Source of the DNA: Pseudoduganella lurida
GTDB lineage: Bacteria; Pseudomonadota; Gammaproteobacteria; Burkholderiales; Burkholderiaceae_D
DNA: 64,000 bases
Reading direction: 5' to 3'
Assembly: GCF_007830455.1 (NCBI RefSeq)
Contig: NZ_VLLB01000002.1
Span: forward strand, 62,001 to 126,000
Position 1 is the stretch's first letter; the number at the start of each line of letters is the position of its first letter. Shown piece after piece: positions 25,278 through 35,048 of the stretch. A program made the position numbers and the translations under genes. The notes under the pieces are model-generated. The model searched no databases and was not told the origin of the DNA. It was given only the letters and a program-made list of their open reading frames with translations.

Positions 25278-27230
25278 CTACGTGGCTTCGGTCGGTTCGC
25301 GATGCCCCGGCTCGGGGGACGCCATGCCCGGCTGGTCTTCCGGCCCGGCGCCCGCATGGGACGATTGTGCAGTGGGTGGCGTGAGCTCCGGCGCACGTTT
25401 GCCGCGCCACATCTCGCTGTGGCCCAGCGGATCCGTGTACCAGTCGTGCAGCCGGGCATCCGGCCCGCGCGTGGCCTCGGCCAGCGCGGCGATCGGCGCC
25501 TTCGGCACGCGGTGCTCGGTGAGCAGGCCGTTCTTCTCGTTGAACGTGTCCGTCAATTGCGTGTAGCAGAAGCCGGACAGCGGCCGGCAGCGGTGGATCG
25601 CCGCCATCAGGCGCTGGTAGCGTTCCAGCAGCTCCGCGCCGTCGCGGGCCACCGAATACCCCCAGCCTTTCGGGTCGCCCTCGTCCATGCAGGCGATCCC
25701 GCCGAATTCGGACAGGAACAGCGGCTTGCCCTGTCCATCGAACCCGTCGATCACGAGGCGGCGCCGCGCCGGCCGCACGTGTTCGAACGTGTACTGCAGG
25801 CCCTCGCGGGTGCCGTAGCGGGCATACAGCTCCTCCGGATCGGCATGGTAGTCATGCACGTTGACGAAGTCCCCGCACGGCATCTCCCAGCCGTCGTTGC
25901 CGACCACCGGACGGGTGCCATCGAGCGCGCGGGTCATGTGGTACATGGCGCGCACGAAGTCCACCTGGCGTCGGTCGTGCATCAGTTCCGGCACGCCCCA
26001 CGATTCGTTGGTGGGCACCCAGGCCACGATGCACGGGTGCGAGATGTCGCGGTCCACCAGCTCGCGCCACTCTTCCATCACGCCGTGCACCGTCTCGCTG
26101 GAGAAGCCGTAGGCCGAAGGCATCTCCGCCCACACGCACAGGCCCAGCACATCGCACCAGTACAGCCAGCGCGGATCTTCGGACTTCTGGTGCTTGCGCA
26201 CGCCGTTGAAGCCCAGCTCCTTGATCAGCATGACATCCTCGCGCAGCTGGTCGGCCGAACCGACCATCAGGCTGTCCGGCCAGTAGCCCTGGTCCAGCAC
26301 CATGCGCAGGTAGTACGGGCGGCTGTTGAGCAGGAACCGGTCGCCGTCCACCGAGACCGTGCGCAGCGCCGTGTAGCTGATTACATGGTCCAGCACCAGG
26401 CCGTCCTCGGCATGCAGCGTGATCTCCACGTCGATCAGCTGCGGGCTTTCCGGGCTCCACATCCAGTGGGCGCGGGCGTCGTCGATGCCGGGGTCGGGCA
26501 GCTGGAACAGGCGCGACAGGCGCGCATCGAGCAGCATGCAGCGGTCCGAGACGAGCACCTTGTCGCCGAGGCGCATGACGATGTTGAGCGTGCTGTTCTT
26601 CGGCAGGTGCGCCACGTCGGCATCCAGGCGGATCTGCCACGTGAACACGTCGGCCGTCCAGCGCACGTGCGACACGTGGGCCCGCGCCACCTTCTCCATC
26701 CACACGGTGCGCCAGATGCCGGTGGTGCGCGGGTACCAGATCGAATGGGGCTCCAGCTCCCAGTCCATCTTGCCGCGCACCTTGTGCATGTCGTGGGGAT
26801 CATCCTCTGCCTGCACCACGATCTCCACGCTGTGGCCCGTGAGATGGCGCGTGACGTCGATGGAAAACGGGCTGTGGCCGCCCTTGTGCTGCATGGCGAA
26901 GCGGCCGTTGATCCACACGCGGGCGCGGTGGTTGACGGCGCCGAAGTGCAGCATCAGCCGTTCGTCCGACGACGGCAGCAGGTTGTCGTCCAGCCCCACC
27001 ACGCGGCGGTACCAGACGCGCCGCCGGAATCCCGTGTCGTGCACGCCGCTGGCGATGGCCTCGGGCGGGTACGGCACCGTGATGATGCGGTCGAACGGCA
27101 CGTTGTACGGTTCCTGGTATTCGGCGGCGTCGTCGAGGTAGGCCTGCCAGGCGCCGTCCAGGTTCAGCCACTGGGGGCGCCGCAGCTGCGGTCGGGGGTG
27201 GTCCACGGTGTCGTCTCTCCTTGCGGTCAT
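25278..27230 (-). CDS. GH2 family beta-glycosidase, cytoplasmic
   Basis: 650 residues, no signal peptide. Order: sugar-binding jelly-roll (NLDGAWQAYLDD... GAVNHRARVWING), immunoglobulin-like domain, and a TIM barrel. The acid/base Glu is in VAWVPTNESWGVPE and the nucleophile Glu in GKPLFLSEFGGI, the usual pair for GH2. Family members include beta-galactosidases and beta-glucuronidases; the specificity cannot be fixed, though a beta-galactosidase or glucuronidase acting on pectin side chains suits the context. Start ATG 27230 has GGGAG five bases upstream. The last 30 residues are a Pro/Ser/Glu-rich tail. Confidence 0.9.
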   Translation of the reverse strand: MTARRDDTVDHPRPQLRRPQWLNLDGAWQAYLDDAAEYQEPYNVPFDRIITVPYPPEAIASGVHDTGFRRRVWYRRVVGLDDNLLPSSDERLMLHFGAVNHRARVWINGRFAMQHKGGHSPFSIDVTRHLTGHSVEIVVQAEDDPHDMHKVRGKMDWELEPHSIWYPRTTGIWRTVWMEKVARAHVSHVRWTADVFTWQIRLDADVAHLPKNSTLNIVMRLGDKVLVSDRCMLLDARLSRLFQLPDPGIDDARAHWMWSPESPQLIDVEITLHAEDGLVLDHVISYTALRTVSVDGDRFLLNSRPYYLRMVLDQGYWPDSLMVGSADQLREDVMLIKELGFNGVRKHQKSEDPRWLYWCDVLGLCVWAEMPSAYGFSSETVHGVMEEWRELVDRDISHPCIVAWVPTNESWGVPELMHDRRQVDFVRAMYHMTRALDGTRPVVGNDGWEMPCGDFVNVHDYHADPEELYARYGTREGLQYTFEHVRPARRRLVIDGFDGQGKPLFLSEFGGIACMDEGDPKGWGYSVARDGAELLERYQRLMAAIHRCRPLSGFCYTQLTDTFNEKNGLLTEHRVPKAPIAALAEATRGPDARLHDWYTDPLGHSEMWRGKRAPELTPPTAQSSHAGAGPEDQPGMASPEPGHREPTEAT

Positions 27231-27272
27231 TTGATCTCCCAATGATAAGGTTTAAATGGCCCGGCAGTGAGA

Positions 27273-27332
27273 CCGTTGCGCTTCGTTACGCTAGTTGCGC
27301 TTGGTTGCACTTAGTTGCGGTTGGTTGCACTT
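27273..27332. repeat. 20-bp tandem repeat, three copies, across the GH43 stop codon
   Basis: Copies at 27313-27332, 27293-27312 and 27273-27292 (minus-strand unit AAGTGCAACCAACCGCAACT; the third copy is degenerate). The GH43 stop lies at the junction of the first two copies, so the last residues SATNRN of that protein are repeat-derived and the repeat continues into the gap before GH2. Unit length 20 is not a multiple of three. Confidence 0.85.
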
Positions 27333-29110
27333 TGCAGCGCGCTGACGGTCACCGGCCCGAACGCCACGGCGCGGCCCCTACCGCCCATCGCGAACAGGGC
27401 GAGGTGCGGCTGCGCGCCCAGCGCGTGCGTCCAGGTGCCGCCGCCGGTCCAGTGGCGCCCATCCTCGCTGGACCAGGCGCGCCAGCGTTCCGTCGTCCCG
27501 CTGCGGACCACGTCGAGCCGCAGCCAGGTCCATGCGCCGCTCGCCGCTGGCGTGCCGGCGACCGTGTTGCCGTACCGTGGATAGCCGGCGGCCACCGGCA
27601 GCTGTTCCTTTGCGAACTCCACCTGGTGCAGGCCGGCGTCCGCCAGCACGGCCAGCTTCACGTAGTTGTCGTCGTCCCGCATCGCCACGATGCCGGCCTG
27701 GACGTGCGTGGCGCAGCAGTCGTCCGGTGCATCGAGCTGCAGTTTCGTTTCGATGCGCAGGTCGCCGGGCGGCAGGCGGCGCAGCAGCAGCGGCGCCGTG
27801 TTCGTGCCGGCATGCAGGTCGCCCGGCTGCGTGCTCCAGGCCAGCGTGCCGTTCCTTGCCCGCCATGTGCCGGGACTGCGGCGCCACCACCAGTCGCGCC
27901 CCAGGGTCGGGCCGCCGAAGCCCTCGCGCCATCGCAAGGCGAGGCCGACACCGCTGCCCGGCAGCTGCACCGGGGGCCGGCTCGCCGCGCCCGTGGTGGC
28001 CGGCGCCGGCAGCGCTTCGTCGGACGGCCCGCCGCCGCCCGCCACGACCGGCCAGCCATCGATCCAGTCCACGCGGTCCATCAGCACCGGGCGGCGCGTC
28101 AGGCCGGGGCTGAAGTACGGGTCGCCCAGGTCGACCGCGTGGTACAGCGTCCACCACTGTCCCGCCACGTCCTGCAGCACGGTGTTGTGGCCCGGTCCCG
28201 TCCAGCGGTTGCCGTTCTGCGGCAGCACCGGCGTGCCGCCGGCGCGCACGGCGGCCATGTCGTTGCCGAGGCGGTCCAGGAACGGGCCTTCCGGCGTGGC
28301 GGCGCGCCCTACGTTGAGCGAGTAGCCGGTGAGCGGCCCGGCGCAGCAGTCGGTCGCCGACACGAACAGGTACCACAGCCCGTCATGCCGGACCACCTCC
28401 GCGCCTTCGTAGCGGCCGGCACTGCCGACGCGCCGCGGCTCGCCTTCGACCGCCAGGCCATCGGCCGCCAGCCGCTGCACGAAGATGCCGCCGCCGTAGC
28501 TGCCGTAGTACAGGTAGCGGACGCCGTCGCCAGTGGTGACCACGTCCGGGTCGAAGGTCCAGTCGAACTGGCACCCGGCGCCGCTGGCCCGTGGCGCCAC
28601 GACCGTTCTGCCGCTGGCCTGCCAGGGCCCGGCCGGCGAGGCGCTGCTGGCGACGCCGATGGCGGAGTCGTTGGTGCAGCCAGGTCGCGGGCTGGCGGCA
28701 TCCGCGACATCGGTGATCGTGTAATAGAGGTAGTAGCGCCCGTCGTGATAGTGCGGCTCGGGCGCCCACAGCCAGGAAGTGGGCGCGGCCGGCGCGGGGC
28801 GTTCGGCGAATGCGTCGGCCACGAAGGTCCAGTGCACCAGGTCATTCGAGCGGTAGATCGGCATCAGCCGGAAGCGCCAGCCATCGCCTTGCCGCTCCTT
28901 GCGGCTGACGGGATCGCTGGTGCAGTACAGGTACCAGGTGGGTGCTGCGGCCTGCGGATCGCGCAGCACGGCGGGATCGGCGCAGTTCTCTGCCAGTTCG
29001 CCGCTGGCCAGGGTCAGGGGCAGAGGATTGCGATAGGTGGCCTCGCCTTCGGCTGCCTCGATCGCGACGGGACTGGCCAACGCCAGTACCAACAGCAGAG
29101 ATGCACGCAC
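27311..29110 (-). CDS. Secreted GH43 glycoside hydrolase with C-terminal beta-sandwich
   Basis: 599 residues. Start is GTG 29110, placed by GGGAG six bases upstream and by a signal peptide (RASLLLVLALASPVAIEAAE) directly after it. Residues about 30-330 are a GH43 propeller: base Asp in ENCADPAVLRDP, middle Asp in WTFDPDVVTTGDGVRYLYY, acid Glu in RYEGAEVVRHDGLWYLF. The C-terminal 200 residues form a concanavalin-like sandwich typical of the beta-xylosidase/arabinofuranosidase subgroup. It would act in the periplasm or outside the cell on arabinan or arabinoxylan. It is the first gene of the operon that runs down to 18131. Confidence 0.88.
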   Translation of the reverse strand: MRASLLLVLALASPVAIEAAEGEATYRNPLPLTLASGELAENCADPAVLRDPQAAAPTWYLYCTSDPVSRKERQGDGWRFRLMPIYRSNDLVHWTFVADAFAERPAPAAPTSWLWAPEPHYHDGRYYLYYTITDVADAASPRPGCTNDSAIGVASSASPAGPWQASGRTVVAPRASGAGCQFDWTFDPDVVTTGDGVRYLYYGSYGGGIFVQRLAADGLAVEGEPRRVGSAGRYEGAEVVRHDGLWYLFVSATDCCAGPLTGYSLNVGRAATPEGPFLDRLGNDMAAVRAGGTPVLPQNGNRWTGPGHNTVLQDVAGQWWTLYHAVDLGDPYFSPGLTRRPVLMDRVDWIDGWPVVAGGGGPSDEALPAPATTGAASRPPVQLPGSGVGLALRWREGFGGPTLGRDWWWRRSPGTWRARNGTLAWSTQPGDLHAGTNTAPLLLRRLPPGDLRIETKLQLDAPDDCCATHVQAGIVAMRDDDNYVKLAVLADAGLHQVEFAKEQLPVAAGYPRYGNTVAGTPAASGAWTWLRLDVVRSGTTERWRAWSSEDGRHWTGGGTWTHALGAQPHLALFAMGGRGRAVAFGPVTVSALQSATNRN

Positions 29111-29292
29111 TCGGAACTCCCTGTGACAGGTCCGGGACAAAGGTCGAACGGAAAGGGCAACGGTAGCACGGAGCGGGCCGGAGCGCTGCACGCGTGGGCC
29201 GCGCCGCCGCTCCATAAAAGAAGACCCGCCGGGCCAGGACAGCCACGGCGGGTCGGACGCCAGGTCGGCGCAACGTCAGCGCAGAAAGGCGA

Positions 29293-31488
29293 TCAGCGCG
29301 CTGCCGCCGCGACCGCAACGGCCGTCATGTTGACCAGACGGCGCACGGTGGCGCCAGGTCCGAGCACGTGCACGGGCCGCGCGGCGCCCAGCAGCACGGG
29401 ACCGACCGTGACACCCTTGCCGCTGGTGACCTTCAGCAGGTTGAAGGCGATGTTCGCCGCGTCCAGCGACGGCATCACCAGCACGTTGGCGTCACCCGTG
29501 AAGCCGGGGATCACGCCGGCGCCGGCCAGCGCCACGTCGCCCTGCACTTCGCCGGTCACGGACAGTTCCGGCTCGGCCTGCGCCAGCAGCGCGGCCGCTT
29601 CGCGCATCTTGCGTGCCGACGGCCGCTCGGAAGCGCCAGCGGTCGAATGGGACAGCATGGCCACCTTCGGCTCCAGGCCGAAATGACGGACCTGTTCGGC
29701 GGCCAGGCGGGCAATCGCCGCCAGTTCGGCAGCAGTCGGATCGTCGTTGACGTGCGTGTCGGCCACGAACAGCGTGTGCTTTTCCAGCACCAGCGCATTC
29801 ATCGTGGCCAGCACCTGCGCACCCGGCGCGAGGCCGATCACGTCGCGCACCTGCTGCAGGTGCGTGTCGACATTGCCGCGCAGGCCGCACAGCACGGCAT
29901 CCACGTCGCCCTTGTTCAGCAGTTCCAGCGTGAAGGCCGTAGCGTCCGCGGTGCCGGGATCGACCAGCGTGTAGTCGGTACCGGCGCGCAGGCGCAGGCC
30001 GGCCGCCGCGATGGCACCACCCACCAGTTCCGGCGTGCCCACCAGGACCGGATGGGCCAGGCCTTCGTCCACGATCGTCTGCACGGCGCGCAGCACGCGC
30101 GGCTCGTCGCCCTCGGCATACGCGACGCGCTTCTTCGCGCCCTTGGCGGCCGTGAACAGCGGCTTCATCACGAGGCCCGTGTGGTAGACCTGCTGTTCGA
30201 GCTGGGCACGATAGGCATCCAGGTCGGCGATGGGCTGGGTGGCCACGCCCGATTCGGCGGCGGCGCGGGCCACGGCCGGCGCGATCGCGGCGATCAGGCG
30301 CTGGTCGAACGGTTTCGGGATGATGTAGTCGGGACCGAACGTGAGCGTCTGCCCGGCATAGGCGGCGGCCACGTTCTCGTGCACTTCCGCTTCGGCCAGT
30401 TCCGCGATCGCCAGCACGCAGGCTTCCTTCATCGCTTCCGTGATGCGGGTGGCGCCGCAATCGAGCGCGCCGCGGAAGATGTACGGGAAGCACAGCACGT
30501 TGTTGACCTGGTTCGGATAGTCCGAGCGGCCGGTGGCGATGATGCAGTCCGGCCGCGCGGCCAGCGCCACTTCGGGACGGATCTCCGGTTCCGGATTGGC
30601 CAGCGCCAGGATGATCGGACGTTCGGCCATGGTCTTGACCATGTCGCCGGTCAGCACGCCGGCCGTCGAGCAGCCCAGGAACACGTCGGCACCGTTGACG
30701 ATGTCGGCCAGCGTGCGTGCGTCGGTCGCCTGCGCGTAGCGCGCCTTGTTCGCTTCCATGTTCGCTTCGCGGCCCTGCCAGATCACGCCGCGCGAGTCGG
30801 TAACGAAGATGTTCTCGCGGCGCACGCCCAGGTTCACCATCATGTCCAGGCAGGCGATCGCGGCGGCACCGGCGCCGGAAGCCACCAGGCGGATGTCGCC
30901 GATCTGTTTATTGGCGACCTTCAGCGCGTTGATCAGCGCGGCGCTGGAGATGATGGCCGTGCCGTGCTGGTCGTCGTGGAAGACGGGGATGTTCATGCGC
31001 TCGCGCAGCTTCTGCTCGATGTAGAAGCATTCCGGCGCCTTGATGTCTTCCAGGTTGATGCCGCCGACGGTCGGTTCCAGCATGGCGATGGCGTCCACCA
31101 GTTTATCGGGATCGTTCTCGGCCAGTTCGATGTCGAACACGTCGACGCCGGCAAACGCCTTGAACAGGCAGCCCTTGCCTTCCATGACGGGCTTCGAGGC
31201 CAGCGGGCCGATATTGCCGAGACCGAGCACCGCGGTGCCGTTGGTGATCACGGCCACCAGGTTGGCCCGCGAGGTGTATTCGGCGGCCGTGGCGGGATTC
31301 GCGGCGATTTCCTCGCACGCGTACGCCACGCCGGGCGAATACGCCAGCGACAGGTCGCGCTGGTTCGACAGCGGTTTCGTCGGCACGACTTCGATCTTGC
31401 CGCGGGTCGGGAAGCGGTGGTAATCCAGCGCATCGGTGCGCAGCTGCTGTTCGCGGCGCTGATCGTCGTCGTTGCTCGGGTGGGTCAT
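29293..31488 (-). CDS. maeB: NADP-dependent malic enzyme with phosphotransacetylase-like domain
   Basis: 731 residues. The N-terminal malic enzyme part (about 1-425) has the usual segments [27 protein letters not shown] and the nucleotide-binding region [16 protein letters not shown]. The C-terminal 300 residues resemble phosphate acetyltransferase; in MaeB this part is regulatory and not catalytic. It decarboxylates malate to pyruvate, making NADPH. GGAG six bases before ATG 31488. It is not a sugar-utilisation gene and splits the two polysaccharide units, although it has its own gaps of about 180 bases on both sides, so it is transcribed on its own. Confidence 0.95.
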   Translation of the reverse strand: MTHPSNDDDQRREQQLRTDALDYHRFPTRGKIEVVPTKPLSNQRDLSLAYSPGVAYACEEIAANPATAAEYTSRANLVAVITNGTAVLGLGNIGPLASKPVMEGKGCLFKAFAGVDVFDIELAENDPDKLVDAIAMLEPTVGGINLEDIKAPECFYIEQKLRERMNIPVFHDDQHGTAIISSAALINALKVANKQIGDIRLVASGAGAAAIACLDMMVNLGVRRENIFVTDSRGVIWQGREANMEANKARYAQATDARTLADIVNGADVFLGCSTAGVLTGDMVKTMAERPIILALANPEPEIRPEVALAARPDCIIATGRSDYPNQVNNVLCFPYIFRGALDCGATRITEAMKEACVLAIAELAEAEVHENVAAAYAGQTLTFGPDYIIPKPFDQRLIAAIAPAVARAAAESGVATQPIADLDAYRAQLEQQVYHTGLVMKPLFTAAKGAKKRVAYAEGDEPRVLRAVQTIVDEGLAHPVLVGTPELVGGAIAAAGLRLRAGTDYTLVDPGTADATAFTLELLNKGDVDAVLCGLRGNVDTHLQQVRDVIGLAPGAQVLATMNALVLEKHTLFVADTHVNDDPTAAELAAIARLAAEQVRHFGLEPKVAMLSHSTAGASERPSARKMREAAALLAQAEPELSVTGEVQGDVALAGAGVIPGFTGDANVLVMPSLDAANIAFNLLKVTSGKGVTVGPVLLGAARPVHVLGPGATVRRLVNMTAVAVAAAAR

Positions 31489-31668
31489 GCGGTACTCCTT
31501 CCAGTGTTCGAATTCGGTGCGTCCAAGCGCAGTTCAAGGGTCTACACGCCAGTCCGGAAGCCCCGGCTCTTCGTGTGGAACCGACAATAGTAACCGGAAT
31601 CGAACATTTGCGACAAACGTCACCGGGAAGCCGGGAAGTACCTGCCGGCTGCCATCAGCCTGGCACCG

Positions 31669-34600
31669 TCACGGCAAGCGATGGACGGTGAAGTCCGAGA
31701 CCAGCTGCCGCGACAGGGTGGTGCGCAGCCCGAACAGCCCCGGCCCGAGCCGCTCCGGCGAAGCGAAGTACGGCACGTTGTCGACATAGAGGCGCGTGCC
31801 GCCGCCATCGACGACGATGCGCACGTGGTAAGGCTGGTTGGCCTTCAGGAGCCATGGCGCATCCAGGTACTCCTGCAGCAGGATGCGCTTGCCGGAGCCG
31901 TCGTAGTGGCGGAACCGGCTGGTGGTATTGGCATTGCCGCCGATGCCGGCATAGAACATGGGGATCCCGTCGTAGTCGGCCAGCTTGCCGGACACGGCGC
32001 CGGCGGGCCTGGCCTGCCAGAACACGTTCAGGTCGGACAGCCGCTCGCCCGTTGTTCCCGTAAGCGGCACCGTGCGCGTGAACGCGATCTCGTAGTGACC
32101 CGACAGAGGCTCGGTGAACCAGACTGTCAGGCCGGCCGGCGCATCGAGCACCAGCGCGCCATCCCTGACGGTGGCGGCACCGGCCGCATTGCCCGCCTCC
32201 GCCTCGACGCGCCAGCGCTTCCCGTCGAAGGTGCGGAAATCGTCGCGGAACAGCACCGGTCCCGGCGCTGCGGCCCGGGCTTCCAGCGCCAGCAGGCCCA
32301 GGGCACCCAGTCCCCACTGCGCCGCCGCGTTGGTGGAGATGCGGGGCGCTTCATCGAGCTCGTTCAGCACCGCCGGCGCGCGCACGCGATGCACCACGAA
32401 ATCGGCGTCCTTCAATCCCGCCTTGCCTTCTTCGAACTGCCGCCAGGCCTGCGCCATCAATTGCGGATCGCGCGTCTGCGCCGCCAGGTAGCCCAGCAGC
32501 CGCGCGTGCCCCTGCGACAGGTTCAGCTTGCCCAGGTCCCTGCCCAGCTCCGCCTTCTGCGTGGCGCCATCGGCGTTGTACAGCCGGCAGTACTGCAGCC
32601 AGGCGGCGCGGAATGCCAGTTCCGGCAAGGTGCGCAGCAGCTCCGAACAGATCTCCGTGAGCCCGAACACGGCGGAGAGGTGCGATGCATTGGCCTCCTT
32701 CTTCGTATCGATCGCGAAGCGCCCCGTGTTCAGGTCCATCACCGCGCTGCCGGTGAAGAAGCCATGCGGCTGCGCGGCGATCGACGCCATGCTGGCCAGC
32801 AGCCGGTCGCGCCATACCTTGTCGCCCGTGCGCTCCCAGGCGGTGAACCATGCGCCGGCCACCGCGCCCCAGTCCGTGCCGAAGCCGACCAGGGCGGTGC
32901 CCGGCGCGTCTGCCCCCTTCGCGCCGATCTTGCGGCCGGGGACGATGTCCTGCAGCCGCGTCACGGCATCGAGCTGCTCGGTGAGCAGGTCGCCGATGCG
33001 CTCGTCCGCCGTCAGGTAGTACATGAAGCGGCGGTTGATGGCCGTGGAGATGCGCGCCTGCTTGGCGCTGTCGGCCCAGTGCTGCACGCCGTGGCGCGTG
33101 CCGAGCGGGCTGAATGGACCGATGTGGTAGACATCGACCTCGCCCGTATGGCGCGTCATCGCCTCGGCAAGGCGGAACGCATCGGCGCGCCCCGAGTGCA
33201 GGAAGTAATGCCACAGCCAGATATCGGTGGACAGTTCCGAATTGTCCCAGGCGAAGCCGCCCACGTCGTAGCGCCACTGGTGGCGCCGCGGATCGTAGGT
33301 GTGCATCACGTCGCCGTAGTCCCAGAAACCGTACCAGCGGCGCTGCTCGACCTGCCCCCGGTAGTAATCGAACAGTTCGCCGAGGCGCTTTTCATAGGGC
33401 CTGGCACGCGCGCCGCCCTGCCCGGCCGGCGCCCAGTAGTCGCTGAACACGCCCGCCGCGTGGAGGCGTTCGGGCGATGGCAGCAGGCGCGGCGGCTGCT
33501 CGATGCGGCGCGCGATCGCCACCAGCTCCGCCGGTGTCGGCGTCGCCGGCAGCAACTGCAGCGCCAGCTCGCTGGTGCGGCCCACGCCATACGGCGTGCC
33601 GTAGTCCGGCTGGAAGTCCTCGTACGTGATGTCGAGGGCGGCGCGCTGTTTCTCGAACGTGTCCTGGCCCATGCCGTCATGGTAGAAGCGCAGGTCCATC
33701 GCCGGTGCCGAAGGGGCCCACAGCCACAGCGTGACGCTGGCCTGGTCGCCCGCGGCGCCGGCGATATCGAGCTGCCCCGGGTGGCTCTGCCAGAAGTGGC
33801 GCACGCCGAACGCGACACCGCCGGTGGTGCCGCCGACATAGCCGGTGCCGCCGGCGCGCGTGCCGCCGTTCGACGGGATCCAGCCGTGGCCGGACGAGGT
33901 GCGCTTGGTGATCGTGAACCCGTCCGCGTTCGATTGGAGCAGGCGGTAGTCGCCGAATGCGGGGATGTACGGCAGGCCGTCGCGCACGTTCTTTGGCCAC
34001 CCTTCGACGGGCGGCAGCGGCCGGCCCGCCACCTGCGCCGCGGCGATCGCCTCGCCCGGATCGCGGCGCAGGCCCGTGATGCTGCGCACGCTCTCGGCAA
34101 ACACGCCGCCGGCTTCGGAGACGAAACGCACGTGCCGGTCATGCGGCGCACCGTCGAGCGCCACGCCGAAGCGCACGCCCAGGCCGCGCACAGTCACCTT
34201 CAGCGGATCGGCGTCATACAGGAAGGTGTGCAGCACGCGCACCGCATCGCTGCCGCGGTAGAACTCCAGCCGCAGCGTGAACGGCAGCAGCTTCGCGCCA
34301 TCGGGCGCACGATGCGCACCGGTCAGTTTCAGTACGGCGCGCACCGGGCCATCCTGCTCGACTTCCACCTTCTCGACCGCCCCGCGCCAGCGCAGCCGCC
34401 CTTCGCTGGCCGCTTCGTCATCCGTCACGCCCGCCGTCAGCAGCACCAGTTCGCCGTCCTGCAAGGACGTGCGGCCTTCGAGCGCCAGGCTGGCGAACAG
34501 CGTGTTGCCGGACAGCGGCACGCGGGCCCGCAGGCGGCCCGTGTCGACGACGATCTCGCCGTCCGCGCGGGTGACCAGATGGGTGACAGAATTCACGCTG

Positions 34601-35016
34601 CCGGCCAGTGCCTCCTGCCCGATCGGGAATACCTGGTAAGCGGCAGCCACCGCAGTGGAATCCGGCCCCGCCTGTGGCCCCACCGCATGCGCACTCCACT
34701 TGATCGAGCCGTCCGGCCAGTATGCCAACGGCCACGATTGCGACGGGGCGACGCCCGTGCCATCGGCCGGCCGCAGCACGAAACCACTGCCCTGCGGCGC
34801 CCGGCCCAGCGGCCACGGTACGCCGAACGTTGTGCCGGCAAAGCTGGCCGGCGCGGCGCCATCGAGCCAGTGCAGCGCGGTGTCCAGCGGCGCAGTACCG
34901 GTGCCGGATTTTGTCGCGCTCCGCGAGGAAGGCTTGGCCGCCAGTGCCTGCAGCGGCGCCAGGGCAGGTGCGCCGGCCAGCAGCGCGGATAATTTCAGCA
35001 GGTCTCGTCGATCCAT
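31669..35016 (-). CDS. PL26-like rhamnogalacturonan exolyase with C-terminal DUF6250-type domain
   Basis: 1115 residues. An N-terminal twin-arginine-like signal (MDRRDLLKLSALLAGAPALA). The body matches the PcRGLX/YetA family: an N-terminal barrel, a middle beta domain and an alpha/alpha toroid (about 480-880, with GFAWDNSELSTDIWLWHYFL and PHGFFTGSAVMDLNTGRFAI). The last 210 residues (RDDFRTFDGKRWRVEAEAGN; FYAGIGGNANTTSRFRHYDG) form a laminin-G-like sandwich of the DUF6250 type often found next to rhamnogalacturonan lyases. It would cleave unsaturated disaccharides from rhamnogalacturonan I ends. Family assignment is by recall of sequence patterns; activity is inferred. It follows the TonB receptor by 32 bases. 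Confidence 0.78.
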   Translation of the reverse strand: MDRRDLLKLSALLAGAPALAPLQALAAKPSSRSATKSGTGTAPLDTALHWLDGAAPASFAGTTFGVPWPLGRAPQGSGFVLRPADGTGVAPSQSWPLAYWPDGSIKWSAHAVGPQAGPDSTAVAAAYQVFPIGQEALAGSVNSVTHLVTRADGEIVVDTGRLRARVPLSGNTLFASLALEGRTSLQDGELVLLTAGVTDDEAASEGRLRWRGAVEKVEVEQDGPVRAVLKLTGAHRAPDGAKLLPFTLRLEFYRGSDAVRVLHTFLYDADPLKVTVRGLGVRFGVALDGAPHDRHVRFVSEAGGVFAESVRSITGLRRDPGEAIAAAQVAGRPLPPVEGWPKNVRDGLPYIPAFGDYRLLQSNADGFTITKRTSSGHGWIPSNGGTRAGGTGYVGGTTGGVAFGVRHFWQSHPGQLDIAGAAGDQASVTLWLWAPSAPAMDLRFYHDGMGQDTFEKQRAALDITYEDFQPDYGTPYGVGRTSELALQLLPATPTPAELVAIARRIEQPPRLLPSPERLHAAGVFSDYWAPAGQGGARARPYEKRLGELFDYYRGQVEQRRWYGFWDYGDVMHTYDPRRHQWRYDVGGFAWDNSELSTDIWLWHYFLHSGRADAFRLAEAMTRHTGEVDVYHIGPFSPLGTRHGVQHWADSAKQARISTAINRRFMYYLTADERIGDLLTEQLDAVTRLQDIVPGRKIGAKGADAPGTALVGFGTDWGAVAGAWFTAWERTGDKVWRDRLLASMASIAAQPHGFFTGSAVMDLNTGRFAIDTKKEANASHLSAVFGLTEICSELLRTLPELAFRAAWLQYCRLYNADGATQKAELGRDLGKLNLSQGHARLLGYLAAQTRDPQLMAQAWRQFEEGKAGLKDADFVVHRVRAPAVLNELDEAPRISTNAAAQWGLGALGLLALEARAAAPGPVLFRDDFRTFDGKRWRVEAEAGNAAGAATVRDGALVLDAPAGLTVWFTEPLSGHYEIAFTRTVPLTGTTGERLSDLNVFWQARPAGAVSGKLADYDGIPMFYAGIGGNANTTSRFRHYDGSGKRILLQEYLDAPWLLKANQPYHVRIVVDGGGTRLYVDNVPYFASPERLGPGLFGLRTTLSRQLVSDFTVHRLP

Positions 35017-35048
35017 CGGTTTTTCTAGGTTTTTCCAGGTTTTGCTAT

